Shown here: positions 1 through 9,932 of the stretch, piece by piece | Layout of the letters: every line of letters starts with the position of its first letter | Numbering within the stretch: the first letter of the stretch is position 1 | Assembly: GCA_020247055.1 (NCBI GenBank) | Contig: JADCJL010000023.1 | Span: forward strand, 25,296 to 89,295 | Direction of reading: 5' to 3' | Origin: Acidobacteriaceae bacterium | GTDB taxonomy: Bacteria > Acidobacteriota > Terriglobia > Bryobacterales > Bryobacteraceae | DNA: 64,000 nucleotides | Notes under the pieces: model-generated | Database searches by the model: none | Told to the model about the DNA's origin: nothing | Seen by the model: the letters and a program-made list of their open reading frames with translations, nothing else | Made by a program: the position numbers and the translations under genes

Positions 1-2657
1 TGCAGGCGATGCCGCCCGGCGAGGACCGCGAGATTCTGCTCAGTCTGGCCGGATCGCGCGGGGTAGTGTCGACGTTTGCCACCTACACCCCGGAGGATAT
101 CCCAACCGCTTACGAACTGACGGCGGCGTTGGGCCACAAGCTGCTGCCGGTGCTTTGCGGCACCGGGCGGTGTTTCTTAAAGAGTCCGGCATCCGAGGAC
201 CGCTTCCTGCAGCAGCCGCTCGCGTGGGATCCGGAGCCGTTCTCCTTCCGGCTGCTGTGGCAGCAGGGCGGTGATGGCGGCTGGCAGGTCTCCTCGGAGT
301 ACTGCCGGGAGGACGAGATGCTGGCGCTCGATGCCTCGACGCAGATCATCGCCGGGGCGTTCCTGCTGCGCGGGCACACCCTTGGCCCGCTGTCCGCGGC
401 CAAGGCGCTGCCGTGGATTCAGTTCTTCCGCGTGCAGGGGCAGATTGCCATCAGCGCGGCCGACACCGATGAGTTTGTGCGGGAGGCGATGAAGCGGCTG
501 CCGGAAGCGGTGCTGCACCTGCCGCTGGCGCTGCGCTACGAACGGGTGGCGGGCGAGCCGCATCCGAGCCTGAAGCTGCGGCAGGCGCAGCGGCGGATGG
601 AACAGGACCCGTTCACGGGCCGCCCCGAGTTTGTGTACGCCGAGGGGGTGGTGGCGCACGCCGAAACGCAGTCGGAGGTGCTGTTTCATCCGGCGGAGCG
701 GAAGCTGATTGAGCGCGATCTCGAGGCCGAACGGGTCGCCCTGCAGGTGTTGACCGATGCCGGATTCCGGCCGACGCAGTACGTGGGCGTCGAGGGGCAG
801 AGCTGGGATATCGCCCCCGGCAAGCTGCTGCCGGCGCTGCGCCGGCTGTTTCAGGCGGGCTGGTACGTTGAATTGCAGGGTCTGCCGATGCGGTCGGCGA
901 CGAAGATGAACGCCGCGGTCAGCACGGGTATCGACTGGTTCGAACTGACGGGAGAGGTCCAGTTCGACGACCTCTCCGTACCGCTGCCGCAGCTGCTCAA
1001 GGCCATGCAGCAGGGCGATTCGATGTTCAAGCTCGACGATGGCAGCATCGCGATTCTCGACGAGGGGCAGTTGGGGCGGCTGAAGTCGCTGCTGCAGCTG
1101 GCGGACATCGAAAAGGGGCAGGTCCGCTTCCAGCGCAACCAGGTGGCGCTGCTCGACGCGCTGTTGGCATCGCAGCCCGAGATCGCGGTCGATGCGAAGC
1201 TCGAACACGCCCGTGAGGAGCTGCGCAACTTCAAGGGCATCGGCATGGCGGAGCAGCCGGCCGGGTTTACCGGCGAGCTGCGCGGCTATCAACGGGAGGG
1301 GCTCGGCTGGCTCCAGTTTCTGAACCGTTTCCAGTTCGGCGGCTGCCTGGCGGACGATATGGGCGTCGGCAAGACCGCGCAGGTGCTGGCGCTGCTCGAG
1401 ACGCGGCGGGCGGCGCGGGCGGCCGGCGAAGCGATCGGCCCTTCGCTGGTCGTGGCGCCGCGGTCGCTGATCTTCAACTGGCAGCGGGAGGCCGCGCGGT
1501 TCACGCCGCAGATGCGGACGCTGGACTTCACGGGCCTGGGCCGGTCGCTCGAACAGATCGGGGAGGTCGATGTCATCCTGACGACCTACGGCACGCTCCG
1601 GCGGGACATCGTAACGCTGCAGAGCCAGCCGTTTGATTACGTGATTCTCGACGAGGCGCAGGCGATCAAGAACTTCGGGTCGGCCTCGGCCAAGGCGGCG
1701 CGGCTGTTGAAGGCCACTCACCGGTTGACCATGACGGGCACGCCGGTGGAGAACCATCTGGGCGAGCTGTGGAGCCTGTTTGAGTTTCTGAACCCGGGCA
1801 TGCTGGGCAAGGCGTCGGTGCTGCGGCTTTCGGGCGCCGGTTCGCGCACCGTGGCGCCGGAGACGCGGGAGCTGCTGGCGGCCGGGCTGCGGCCGTTTCT
1901 GCTGCGGCGGACCAAGGAGCAGGTGGCCCGGGAACTGCCGGCGAAGGTGGAGCAGACGCTGTTCTGCGAACTCGAACCGGACGAGCGGAAGCTCTACAAC
2001 GAACTGCGGGACCACTACCGGTCTTCGCTGCTCGGCGGTAACTCCCGCACCTGGAACAAGCGAAAGCTGCAGGTGCTCGAGGCGCTGCTGCGGCTGCGGC
2101 AGGCGTCCTGCCATCCGGGCCTCGTCGATAAGAAGCGCGCGACCGGGTCGAGCACGAAGCTCGATACGCTGCTGAGTCAGCTCGAAGAGGTCCTGCAGGA
2201 GGGGCATAAGGCGCTCATCTTTTCCCAGTTCACCTCGCTGCTGGCCCTCGTCCGGGCGCAGCTGGACGCGCAGGGGGCGACCTACGAGTACCTCGACGGC
2301 AAGACGCGGGACCGGCAGGCGCCCGTCGAACGATTCCAGACCGACCCCGATTGCAAGCTTTTCCTGATCAGTCTGAAGGCGGGCGGGGTGGGCCTGAACC
2401 TGACCGCGGCCGACTACGTGTTTCTGCTCGATCCCTGGTGGAACCCGGCCGTCGAAGCGCAGGCGATTGACCGGACGCACCGCATCGGGCAGGATAAGCC
2501 CGTTTTTGCCTACCGCCTGATCGCCAAGGATACCGTGGAGGAGCGGGTACTCGAACTGCAGAGCTCCAAGCGGGAGCTCGCCACGGCGATCCTCAACGAG
2601 GACAATGCCCTCGTGTCCAACCTGAAGCCGGAAGATCTCGAACTCCTGCTTTCCTAA
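1..2657 (+). CDS. SNF2/DEAD-like helicase (5' end probably outside window)
   Basis: ORF with Walker A-like DDMGVGKT, DEAQAIKN (DExx box), TMTGTPVENHLGELWSLFEF, and C-terminal LISLKAGGVGLNLTAADYVFLLDPWWNPAVEAQAIDRTHRIGQ. The frame is open upstream of the ATG at 9. Confidence 0.93.
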   Translation, partial: QAMPPGEDREILLSLAGSRGVVSTFATYTPEDIPTAYELTAALGHKLLPVLCGTGRCFLKSPASEDRFLQQPLAWDPEPFSFRLLWQQGGDGGWQVSSEYCREDEMLALDASTQIIAGAFLLRGHTLGPLSAAKALPWIQFFRVQGQIAISAADTDEFVREAMKRLPEAVLHLPLALRYERVAGEPHPSLKLRQAQRRMEQDPFTGRPEFVYAEGVVAHAETQSEVLFHPAERKLIERDLEAERVALQVLTDAGFRPTQYVGVEGQSWDIAPGKLLPALRRLFQAGWYVELQGLPMRSATKMNAAVSTGIDWFELTGEVQFDDLSVPLPQLLKAMQQGDSMFKLDDGSIAILDEGQLGRLKSLLQLADIEKGQVRFQRNQVALLDALLASQPEIAVDAKLEHAREELRNFKGIGMAEQPAGFTGELRGYQREGLGWLQFLNRFQFGGCLADDMGVGKTAQVLALLETRRAARAAGEAIGPSLVVAPRSLIFNWQREAARFTPQMRTLDFTGLGRSLEQIGEVDVILTTYGTLRRDIVTLQSQPFDYVILDEAQAIKNFGSASAKAARLLKATHRLTMTGTPVENHLGELWSLFEFLNPGMLGKASVLRLSGAGSRTVAPETRELLAAGLRPFLLRRTKEQVARELPAKVEQTLFCELEPDERKLYNELRDHYRSSLLGGNSRTWNKRKLQVLEALLRLRQASCHPGLVDKKRATGSSTKLDTLLSQLEEVLQEGHKALIFSQFTSLLALVRAQLDAQGATYEYLDGKTRDRQAPVERFQTDPDCKLFLISLKAGGVGLNLTAADYVFLLDPWWNPAVEAQAIDRTHRIGQDKPVFAYRLIAKDTVEERVLELQSSKRELATAILNEDNALVSNLKPEDLELLLS

Positions 2658-2676
2658 AATTCGCTACCGTATCTGT

Positions 2677-3918
2677 ATGCAGCTTACGCGCCGGCAGATC
2701 CTCGCTTCGGCGGCACTCCCCTGGGCTCCCAACCGGCCCAGGATCGCCGCCCTCGTCACCGAATACCGCAAGTTCTCCCACGGCCAGCATATCGTCGACC
2801 GCTTCCTCGAAGGCTACGGCTGGGACGGCGAACACCACCATCCCGCCATGGACCTGGTGGCGCTCTACGTCGACCAGCATCCCAATGGCGACCTGACCGC
2901 GGACCGCGCCAAGCGCTTCCCCGGCATGAAGGTCTACCCGACCATCGCCGAGGCGCTCACCGGCGGCACGGGCAAGCTGGCCGTCGATGGCATCATGCTC
3001 GTCGGCGAACACGGCAAGTACGAACGCAACGAGAAGGGGCAGACGAAGTACCCGCGCTACGAGTTTTTTAAAGAGATCGTCAAGGTGTTTGAGTCGAGCG
3101 GGCGCGTGGTACCCGTGTTCAACGACAAGCACCTGTCCTGGAACTGGGAGTGGGCCAAGGAGATGTACGATACGGCCCGGCGGATGAAGTTTCCGCTGAT
3201 GGCGGGCTCGAGCCTGCCGGTGACGTGGCGGACGCCATCGCTCGAGTTCCCGGCGGGCGTGAAGGTGGAAGAGGCGATGTGCGTCTGTTACGGCGGCGTC
3301 GATAGCTATGACTTCCATGGCCTCGAAACCGCGCAGTGCATGGTGGAGCGGCGGCGCGGCGGCGAGGCGGGCGTGGAATGGGTGCAGGCCTACCGCGGCG
3401 AAACCTTCTGGAAGGCCTATCAGGATAAAGTGTGGCCCACGGAGCTGGTCGAGGCCGCGCTGTGCCGCAGCCACACGCTCGTGCCGGCGCGCGAGGGCTT
3501 CAACAACATCTTCCCCACCGTCGACGACATGAAGCGCATCGTGAAGAACCCGGTGGCCTACCGCTACCGCCACGCCGATGGGTTGCACTCGACGATGATC
3601 CTGATGAGCGGACTGATCCGCGACTTCAACTTCTCGGCCAAAATCAGCGGGCAGAAGGACCTCTTCTCGACGCAGATGTACCTGCCGATGCCGGACGGCC
3701 GCACCACGCTCGCCAACTTCTTCAGCCCGCTTGTCTACAACGCCGAGCTGATGTATCTGACGGGCAAGGAGACCTATCCCCTCGAACGGACGCTGCTGAC
3801 CACCGGGCTCACCGCGGCCGGCGTCGAGAGCCTCTATCAGGGCCAGAAGCAGCTGGCCACGCCCCACCTCGGTATCCGCTACCAGGCGCCGAAAGAGTCC
3901 ACCTTCTGGAGAAGCTAA
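2677..3918 (+). CDS. Conserved protein of unknown function with Tat-like N-terminus (paralog of the next gene)
   Basis: 413 aa ORF; N-terminus MQLTRRQILASAALPWA; shares many blocks with the next gene (PRYEFFKE, VPV(F/Y)NDKHLS, LAGSSLPVTWR, ATPHLG(I/V)RY). Confidence 0.8.
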   Translation: MQLTRRQILASAALPWAPNRPRIAALVTEYRKFSHGQHIVDRFLEGYGWDGEHHHPAMDLVALYVDQHPNGDLTADRAKRFPGMKVYPTIAEALTGGTGKLAVDGIMLVGEHGKYERNEKGQTKYPRYEFFKEIVKVFESSGRVVPVFNDKHLSWNWEWAKEMYDTARRMKFPLMAGSSLPVTWRTPSLEFPAGVKVEEAMCVCYGGVDSYDFHGLETAQCMVERRRGGEAGVEWVQAYRGETFWKAYQDKVWPTELVEAALCRSHTLVPAREGFNNIFPTVDDMKRIVKNPVAYRYRHADGLHSTMILMSGLIRDFNFSAKISGQKDLFSTQMYLPMPDGRTTLANFFSPLVYNAELMYLTGKETYPLERTLLTTGLTAAGVESLYQGQKQLATPHLGIRYQAPKESTFWRS

Positions 3919-5078
3919 TGAAGCGCATTGCCATTGTCTCGAGTATCTATCGCTATCTGTCGCACGCGCAGCACATGGGCGACCGCTTCCTGATCGGCTA
4001 TCCGCACGAAGGCAAGTGGCACAAGCCGGACGTGCAGGTGGTCTCGCTCTACGTCGACCAGAAGCCCCCGGGCGACCAGAGCGCGGAGCGGGCCAAGGAG
4101 TTTGGCTTCACGGTCTATCCCACCATTGCCGAAACGCTGCGCTGCGGCACCGACAAGCTCGCCGTCGACGGCGTCGTGATCATCTGCGAGCACGGCGAGT
4201 ATCCCCGCAACGAACTCGGTCAGGTGCTCTACCCGCGCTACGAGTTCTTCAAGGCCTGCACGGAGGTGTTTGAGAAAGACGGGCGGGCCGTGCCGGTCTA
4301 CAACGACAAGCACCTCTCGTTCAGCTTCACCAAAGCCAAATGGATGCTCGACGAGGCCCGGCGGCTGAAGTTCCCCGTCCTGGCGGGCTCCTCGTTGCCG
4401 GTGACCTGGCGGCTGCCCGATATCGAGATTCCGCTGGGCAGCCAGATTGACGAGGCGCTGATGGTCGGCGTCGGCGGGTCGGACCCGATGGACTACCACG
4501 CGCTTGAAGCCATGCAGTGCATGATTGAGCGGCGCAAGGGCGGCGAGACGGGGATCAGGTCCGTGCAGTTGATCGACGGCGAGGCGGCGTGGAAGGCGCC
4601 GTATTCGCAGGAGCTGCTCATTGCCGCGCTGTCGCGCAGCGACACGCCCCTGGGGCTCACCGACAAGGACGGGCGCACGCAGGACCTCGTCCGGACAGGC
4701 GAACTGAAGCGCCTGGTGGCCAAGCCCGCGGCCTATCTGATCGAACACAACGATGGCCTGAAGACGACGCTGCTGATGCTGAACGGCGCCGTGAAGGACT
4801 ACACCTTCGCGGCCAAGGTGCGGGGCCGCGGAACGATGTCGACGCAGTTCCTGCTGACGCCGGTGCCGAACGTGACCTACTCGGCGTGTCTCGTCAGCAA
4901 GATTGAAGAGATGATCGTCACGGGCCGCGCGCCGTACCCGGCCGCGCGGACGCTGATCGTCTCCGGGACGCTCGAAAGCTGTCTGCAGTCCCGGCAGAAG
5001 GGCGGCGAAAAGCTGGCGACCCCGCACCTGGGCGTTCGCTACAACGCTCCGGCGCAGAGCCAGCACGCGCGGCGGTAA
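3918..5078 (+). CDS. Conserved protein of unknown function, no evident signal peptide (paralog of the upstream gene)
   Basis: Start ATG at 3918 overlaps upstream stop (TAATG); MKRIAIVSSIYRYLSHAQHMGDRFLIGYPHEGKW...; the 5' extension in the ORF track is spurious. Confidence 0.85.
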   Translation: MKRIAIVSSIYRYLSHAQHMGDRFLIGYPHEGKWHKPDVQVVSLYVDQKPPGDQSAERAKEFGFTVYPTIAETLRCGTDKLAVDGVVIICEHGEYPRNELGQVLYPRYEFFKACTEVFEKDGRAVPVYNDKHLSFSFTKAKWMLDEARRLKFPVLAGSSLPVTWRLPDIEIPLGSQIDEALMVGVGGSDPMDYHALEAMQCMIERRKGGETGIRSVQLIDGEAAWKAPYSQELLIAALSRSDTPLGLTDKDGRTQDLVRTGELKRLVAKPAAYLIEHNDGLKTTLLMLNGAVKDYTFAAKVRGRGTMSTQFLLTPVPNVTYSACLVSKIEEMIVTGRAPYPAARTLIVSGTLESCLQSRQKGGEKLATPHLGVRYNAPAQSQHARR

Positions 5079-5089
5079 GCTAAGAAGCT

Positions 5090-6646
5090 ATGAAGCTCCC
5101 CGCTCTATTCTGCCTGGCGAGCGCGCTGCTGGCGCAGACGCCTACCCTTGAGCAGTTGAAGAAAGAGGCCATCGCCGGCGTCGAAGCCCGGCAGAAGATG
5201 GTGCAGGAGATCGTCGATTCGGTTTTCAGCTTCGGCGAACTGGGCTTTCAAGAGGTAGAGACGTCGAAGTATCTGACGGGGATCCTTGAAAAGAACGGGT
5301 TCACCGTGCAGCGGGGCGTGGCGGGCATGCCCACGGCGTGGATCGCCACCTACGGGCAGGGCAAGCCGGTGATCGGGTTCATCACCGATCTGGACGGCAT
5401 TCCGCGGGCGTCGCAGAAGCCGGGCGTGGCCTATCACGATCCGCTGATTGAGGGCGCGCCGGGCCACGGAGAGGGGCATAACACGGGCAACGCCGTGAAC
5501 GTGGTGGCCGCGATTGTTTTAAAAGAGCTCATGATCAAGTACAAGATCAAGGGGACGCTGAAGCTGTTTCCGGGCGTGGCCGAGGAGCTGGTGGCCACCA
5601 AGGCATACTATATCCGCGCCGGGCTGATGAAGGATCTCGACATCATGCTGGGCTGCCACGTCGGACACGAGCTGGCGACCGACTACGGCCATGCGCACAA
5701 CAACAGCGGCCTCATCTCGATTCAGTTCACCTTCAAGGGCGAGTCGGCGCACGCGGCGGGGGCGCCGTGGCGGGGGCGGAGTGCGCTTGACGCGGTCGAA
5801 CTGATGAACACGATGTGGAACTTTAAGCGCGAGCATCTGCGGCCGGAGCAGCGGTCTCACTACGTGATCACCAACGGCGGCGACCAGCCGAACGTGGTGC
5901 CGCAGGAGGCAACGGTCTGGTATTACTTCCGCGAGGAGGATTATCCGCGGATCAAAGAGCTGCAGGAGTTCGGGGCGACCATGGCGAAGGCGGCTTCGAT
6001 GGCGACCAGCACGACCTTTTCGCAGCGCGTGGTGGGGCAGGCCTGGCCGACCCACTTCAACAAGCCGCTGGCCGAGACGCAGTACAAGAACATGCAAATG
6101 GTGGGCATGCCGCAATGGAGCGAGGCCGACCAACTGCTGGCGCGCGAGCTGCAGCGCGAAATCCGGGCGCCGAAAGTCGAACCGTTGAAGGATAAGCCGC
6201 AGGAGCTGAAGCCGCCGGAGGCGTGGAAGGGCGGCGGGACCGATGACGTGGGAGACATCTCGTGGGTGGTGCCGATGACCTATCTGCGTTACCCGGCCAA
6301 CATTCCGAACCTGCCCGGGCACCACTGGGCTAACGCGATTGCCGAAGCGACGCCGATTGCGCATAAGGGCTCGGCGGTGGGGGCCAAGGTGCAGGCCGCG
6401 ACGGCGCTCGACTATCTGCTGCGGCCGGAGTTGATCACCGACGCCTGGAAGTACTTCAACGAGGTGCAGACCAAGGAGCTGAAGTATCAGCCGCTGATGG
6501 CCGAGACGGACCAGCCGGCCGTGGAACTGAACCTCGAGAAAATGACCAAGTACCGGGAGCAGATGCGGAAGTTCTACTACGACCCGACGAAGTACGGGAC
6601 CTATCTCGAACAGTTGGGCATCACCTATCCGACGTTGAAGAAGTAG
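5090..6646 (+). CDS. M20-family amidohydrolase/peptidase (p-aminobenzoyl-glutamate hydrolase AbgB-like)
   Basis: 518 aa; signal peptide-like start; TDLDGIPRASQ, GAPGHGEGHNTGNAVNV, LGCHVGHE, FKGESAHAAGAPWRGRSALDAVELMN typical of the AbgB-like M20 group. Confidence 0.85.
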   Translation: MKLPALFCLASALLAQTPTLEQLKKEAIAGVEARQKMVQEIVDSVFSFGELGFQEVETSKYLTGILEKNGFTVQRGVAGMPTAWIATYGQGKPVIGFITDLDGIPRASQKPGVAYHDPLIEGAPGHGEGHNTGNAVNVVAAIVLKELMIKYKIKGTLKLFPGVAEELVATKAYYIRAGLMKDLDIMLGCHVGHELATDYGHAHNNSGLISIQFTFKGESAHAAGAPWRGRSALDAVELMNTMWNFKREHLRPEQRSHYVITNGGDQPNVVPQEATVWYYFREEDYPRIKELQEFGATMAKAASMATSTTFSQRVVGQAWPTHFNKPLAETQYKNMQMVGMPQWSEADQLLARELQREIRAPKVEPLKDKPQELKPPEAWKGGGTDDVGDISWVVPMTYLRYPANIPNLPGHHWANAIAEATPIAHKGSAVGAKVQAATALDYLLRPELITDAWKYFNEVQTKELKYQPLMAETDQPAVELNLEKMTKYREQMRKFYYDPTKYGTYLEQLGITYPTLKK

Positions 6647-6651
6647 CGCGG

Positions 6652-7896
6652 TTACTCGCCGCGGACCAGGTCTTCGTAGGTTTCGCGGCGACGGACCACG
6701 CGCCAGTGGGCGCCGTCGACGAGCACTTCGGCGGCGCGGGGGCGCGTGTTGTAGTTGCTCGCCAGAACGAAGCCGTAAGCGCCGGCGGTGACGAGCGCGA
6801 GGAAGTCGCCGGGCAGACACTGCGCCATCTCCCGGTCGCGGGCAAAGAAGTCGCCGGATTCGCAGACGGGGCCGACGACGTCGGCGACAAAGGTCCCGGG
6901 GAAGGCGCGGCGCAGGGGCACGATCTCGTGGTGCGCTTCGTAGAGGGAGGGGCGGATGAGGTCGTTCATCGCGGCGTCGACGATGACAAACTCTTTGGTT
7001 TCGGTCTTCTTGCGGTAGAGCACGCGGGTGAGCAGCACGCCGGCGGGCCCGACGATGGAGCGGCCGGGTTCGGTGAGCAGGATCAGGCCCAGGCCGGCGC
7101 AGCGGGCGCAAACGGCGGCGAGATGCTCGGAAACGACGGGTTCGACCTGGCCTGCGCGATAGGGCACGCCGAGCCCGCCGCCGATGTCGAGGTGGGTGAT
7201 GGGGACGCCGGCCGCGCGGAGGCGCGCAATGAGGGCGAGCAGCGCGTCGAGGGCGGCGAGGAGGGGTTGGGTGTCAAGGAGCTGCGAGCCGATGTGGGCG
7301 CTGACGCCTTCGAGCTGGAGGTGGGGGAGCGTGAGCGCGCGCTGATAGACGGCTTCGACGGCGGTGATGTCGATGCCGAACTTATGGTCGCGGAGACCGG
7401 TGGAGATGTAGGGGTGCGTGGCGGCGTCGACGTGGGGGTTGACGCGGAGCGCGACGCGGGCGACTTTGTTCAGGCGGGCGGCGATGGAGCTGAGCAGGGC
7501 GAGTTCGGCCTCGCTCTCGCAGTTGAACGAGTGGATGCCGGATTCGAGAGCGTATTCGATCTCCTCGCGGGTTTTACCGACACCGGAGAAGACGACCTTG
7601 GCCGGGTTCCCGCCGGCCTGGAGCACTCGGTAGAGTTCGCCGCCCGAGACGATGTCGAAGCCGGCGCCGGCCTCGGCGAGCAGGCGCAGGATGGAGAGGT
7701 TCGAGTTGGCTTTGACGGCGTAGCAGACCTGATGGGGGAAGCTGCCGAAGCCGGCCTCGTAGGCGTGGTACCGGGAGAGGATCGCCTGCTTCGAGTAGAC
7801 GTAGAGCGGGGTGCCTTCGCGGCGGGCGATGGCTTCGAGGTCGCAATCTTCAACGAACAGATTCTGATTGCGGTAGGCAAATGGAGGCAGGAGCAT
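6652..7896 (-). CDS. lysA: Diaminopimelate decarboxylase
   Basis: GTPLYVYSKQAILSRYHAYEAGF, CYAVKANSNLSILRLLAEAGAGFDIVSGGELYR (PLP lysine), HIGSQLLD, DIGGGLGVPY, EPGRSIVGPAGVL, CESGDFFARDR. Start placed at MLLPPFAYR. Confidence 0.95.
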   Translation of the reverse strand: MLLPPFAYRNQNLFVEDCDLEAIARREGTPLYVYSKQAILSRYHAYEAGFGSFPHQVCYAVKANSNLSILRLLAEAGAGFDIVSGGELYRVLQAGGNPAKVVFSGVGKTREEIEYALESGIHSFNCESEAELALLSSIAARLNKVARVALRVNPHVDAATHPYISTGLRDHKFGIDITAVEAVYQRALTLPHLQLEGVSAHIGSQLLDTQPLLAALDALLALIARLRAAGVPITHLDIGGGLGVPYRAGQVEPVVSEHLAAVCARCAGLGLILLTEPGRSIVGPAGVLLTRVLYRKKTETKEFVIVDAAMNDLIRPSLYEAHHEIVPLRRAFPGTFVADVVGPVCESGDFFARDREMAQCLPGDFLALVTAGAYGFVLASNYNTRPRAAEVLVDGAHWRVVRRRETYEDLVRGE

Positions 7897-7931
7897 GAAA
7901 AGGGGTAAATCCCATGGTAGCCGAGGGCGGG

Positions 7932-8579
7932 CTAGCGGCGGACGAGGGCGGTGGCGGCGCCGGTGCCGGTGAGGCGGGCGCCGGCGGGGAGACGGAGCGG
8001 TTCGCGGAGCAGAAGCCAGCGGGGGCTGGGGCGGAGTCCCCAGACGAGGGGCGTCGCGGCGGTCCAGAGTTTGCCGGGGCGGTCGATGCGGAGGGCGAGG
8101 ATGGTGGTGGGTGACGGCAGGGTCAGGCCGGGGCGGAGCGCGAGCATCTCGCCGCGGGGGAGTGCGGCGGGGCTTGGCGCGGGGGAGAAGTTCGGCGGTT
8201 TGAGAAAGGCGGGGTCGCCTTCGGGCGCGCCGCCTTCGACCCATTCGGCGATGCGGACGATCTCTTCCTGCGTGAGCGAGAGGTCGCTTGCGAACTCGCC
8301 AAAGCCTTTGGCGGCGGGCCAGGGCGGCATTTGGCGGGTGAGCACCGCCTCTTTGATGGCGACGGCCCAGGGTTTGGCGTCGGCGAAGGATTCGAGGGCC
8401 ATCGGGGCGGGTCCGCCGGCGCGATGGCAGGACTGGCAGCGTTTGGCGAAGAGGCGGGAGATCTCGCGGGTCCAGGTGAGGGTGGTCGAGACCGGGTCGT
8501 GGGCAAAGACAAGGGCGGGCTGCAGCAGAAGGATGCTGAGCCCGCCCTGGCGGAGGAGACGGTGGAAGGGATTAGTCAC
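7932..8579 (-). CDS. Monoheme cytochrome c-like secreted protein
   Basis: Signal peptide-like start; LFAKRCQSCHRAGGPAPMALESFADAKPWAVAIKEAVLTRQMPPW with one CxxCH; similar to N-terminus of adjacent 8572..9870 gene. Confidence 0.7.
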   Translation of the reverse strand: MTNPFHRLLRQGGLSILLLQPALVFAHDPVSTTLTWTREISRLFAKRCQSCHRAGGPAPMALESFADAKPWAVAIKEAVLTRQMPPWPAAKGFGEFASDLSLTQEEIVRIAEWVEGGAPEGDPAFLKPPNFSPAPSPAALPRGEMLALRPGLTLPSPTTILALRIDRPGKLWTAATPLVWGLRPSPRWLLLREPLRLPAGARLTGTGAATALVRR

Positions 8580-9870
8580 CGGAAGGTTTTTTCTTTGGCT
8601 GGAGCAGGTCGCGCTCGGTGGTGCCGGGCGGGACGGAGACGTCGAAGAAGCCGATCATCATCTCTTCCCAGCTTTGTTCGCCGAAGCGCACGGACTGGGT
8701 GGGATCGGGGTTGGCCTTGTTGTTGGCCGAGTTGTCGAAGTGAGCGACGGCGTGGATTCTGGTTCCCTTCGGCAGGAGTTTCTCGCCGGCGGGTTCGTAG
8801 ATGAGCTGCCAGGCGAAGTCATAGCGGGGCACGCTGAGCAGGACTTCGGATTCGCCGGTGGGGTAGGTGGCGCGGAACAGGAAGTCTTTGCCACGGAGGT
8901 GCATGTGGGGCATGAGGGCCGAGAGCTTAGCGTCCTGCTGGAGGACGAGTTCGGCTTTCACCTCGTGGTTGGCGTCGTGCGGGGGAATCGTGAAGCGATT
9001 GTTTTGGACGGCGAGGGTGACGACCTGTTCCTGCGGCGGCTGTTTGGCGAAGATGAGGCCGACTTTGGAGGCGTCGGTCTGCTCTGTGCCATTGGCGGTG
9101 TAGTGCATTTGCAGGACGATGTCGGAGCCGGCCGGGAGTTTGCGGGCCTTGCCGGGGGCGAGGATTTGGGGAGGCATGCCGGGGGCGTAGGCGGTAAGCC
9201 ACTGCCCGCCGAAGATGCTTTCGCGCTGCTGCTGGCCGCGGGTGTTCACGGTGACGGGAGGAATAAACGGTTCGCCGGGGACGGCGTTTTTGAGCCAGCG
9301 GCTACCCGGAGGGCGGACGAAGGCGATGACATGGTGGAGGACGACACGATTGCCGGGGCGGACCTCGGCGCGTTCCACCCAGACGTCCTCTTTGTTCCCC
9401 ACGGGGATGACGTAGTGGACGTACTCGATCGTGCCTTTGGCGGGAACGGTAAAGGGTTTCGGCATTTCGAGGACGAGGTCGGGTTTGCCGATGTTCCAGC
9501 CGTCGACGAAGGCGGCGGGTTGGGGGGCGTCTTTCGGGGTGCCCTCTTTGGCGCCGGAGTCGGCCCAGGCGACAAGGGTATTGATTTCGGCCGCGGTCAG
9601 GGACTTGTCGTTCGAGAATTTGCCGAAGTGAGGGTCGGCGTGCCAGGGGGGCATACGGCGCGTGGAGGCGGCTTCTTTGATGGCTTTGGCAAAGGGGCGG
9701 GTGGATTTGTAGGTGAGGAAGGACATCGGGGCGGCCTCGCCGGGGCGATGGCAGCCTTGGCAGTTCTTTTGCAGAATCGGCTGGACGTCCTTGTGGAACG
9801 TCACTTGCAGGGATTTAGGTGCCGCCAGCGCGGCGACGGATAAGGATAGGATGGCTAAGAGAGATCGCAT
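8572..9870 (-). CDS. Cytochrome c / copper type II ascorbate-dependent monooxygenase-like protein
   Basis: 432 aa; CQGCHRPGEAAPMSFLTYKSTRPFAKAIKEAASTRRMPPWHADP, VLHHVIAFVRPPGS, LQMHYTANG, LMPHMHLRGKDF histidine motifs. Confidence 0.8.
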   Translation of the reverse strand: MRSLLAILSLSVAALAAPKSLQVTFHKDVQPILQKNCQGCHRPGEAAPMSFLTYKSTRPFAKAIKEAASTRRMPPWHADPHFGKFSNDKSLTAAEINTLVAWADSGAKEGTPKDAPQPAAFVDGWNIGKPDLVLEMPKPFTVPAKGTIEYVHYVIPVGNKEDVWVERAEVRPGNRVVLHHVIAFVRPPGSRWLKNAVPGEPFIPPVTVNTRGQQQRESIFGGQWLTAYAPGMPPQILAPGKARKLPAGSDIVLQMHYTANGTEQTDASKVGLIFAKQPPQEQVVTLAVQNNRFTIPPHDANHEVKAELVLQQDAKLSALMPHMHLRGKDFLFRATYPTGESEVLLSVPRYDFAWQLIYEPAGEKLLPKGTRIHAVAHFDNSANNKANPDPTQSVRFGEQSWEEMMIGFFDVSVPPGTTERDLLQPKKKPSGD

Positions 9871-9932
9871 AAACGGACACTACTTTCCATCATACGGATT
9901 CACGGACCGGATAGTTCCGGCCCAAAAAAAGT

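Noticed and set aside
177-2480. 767-aa antisense ORF opposite the SNF2-type helicase
   Set aside because: Arg/Leu/Gln/Pro-rich composition typical of the complement of a GC-rich gene; the sense strand has clear helicase motifs.
6652-8244. N-terminal extension of lysA to 8244
   Set aside because: The extension (MGRRRRARRRPRLSQ...) is off-frame translation of the neighbouring cytochrome gene; the true start is near 7896.
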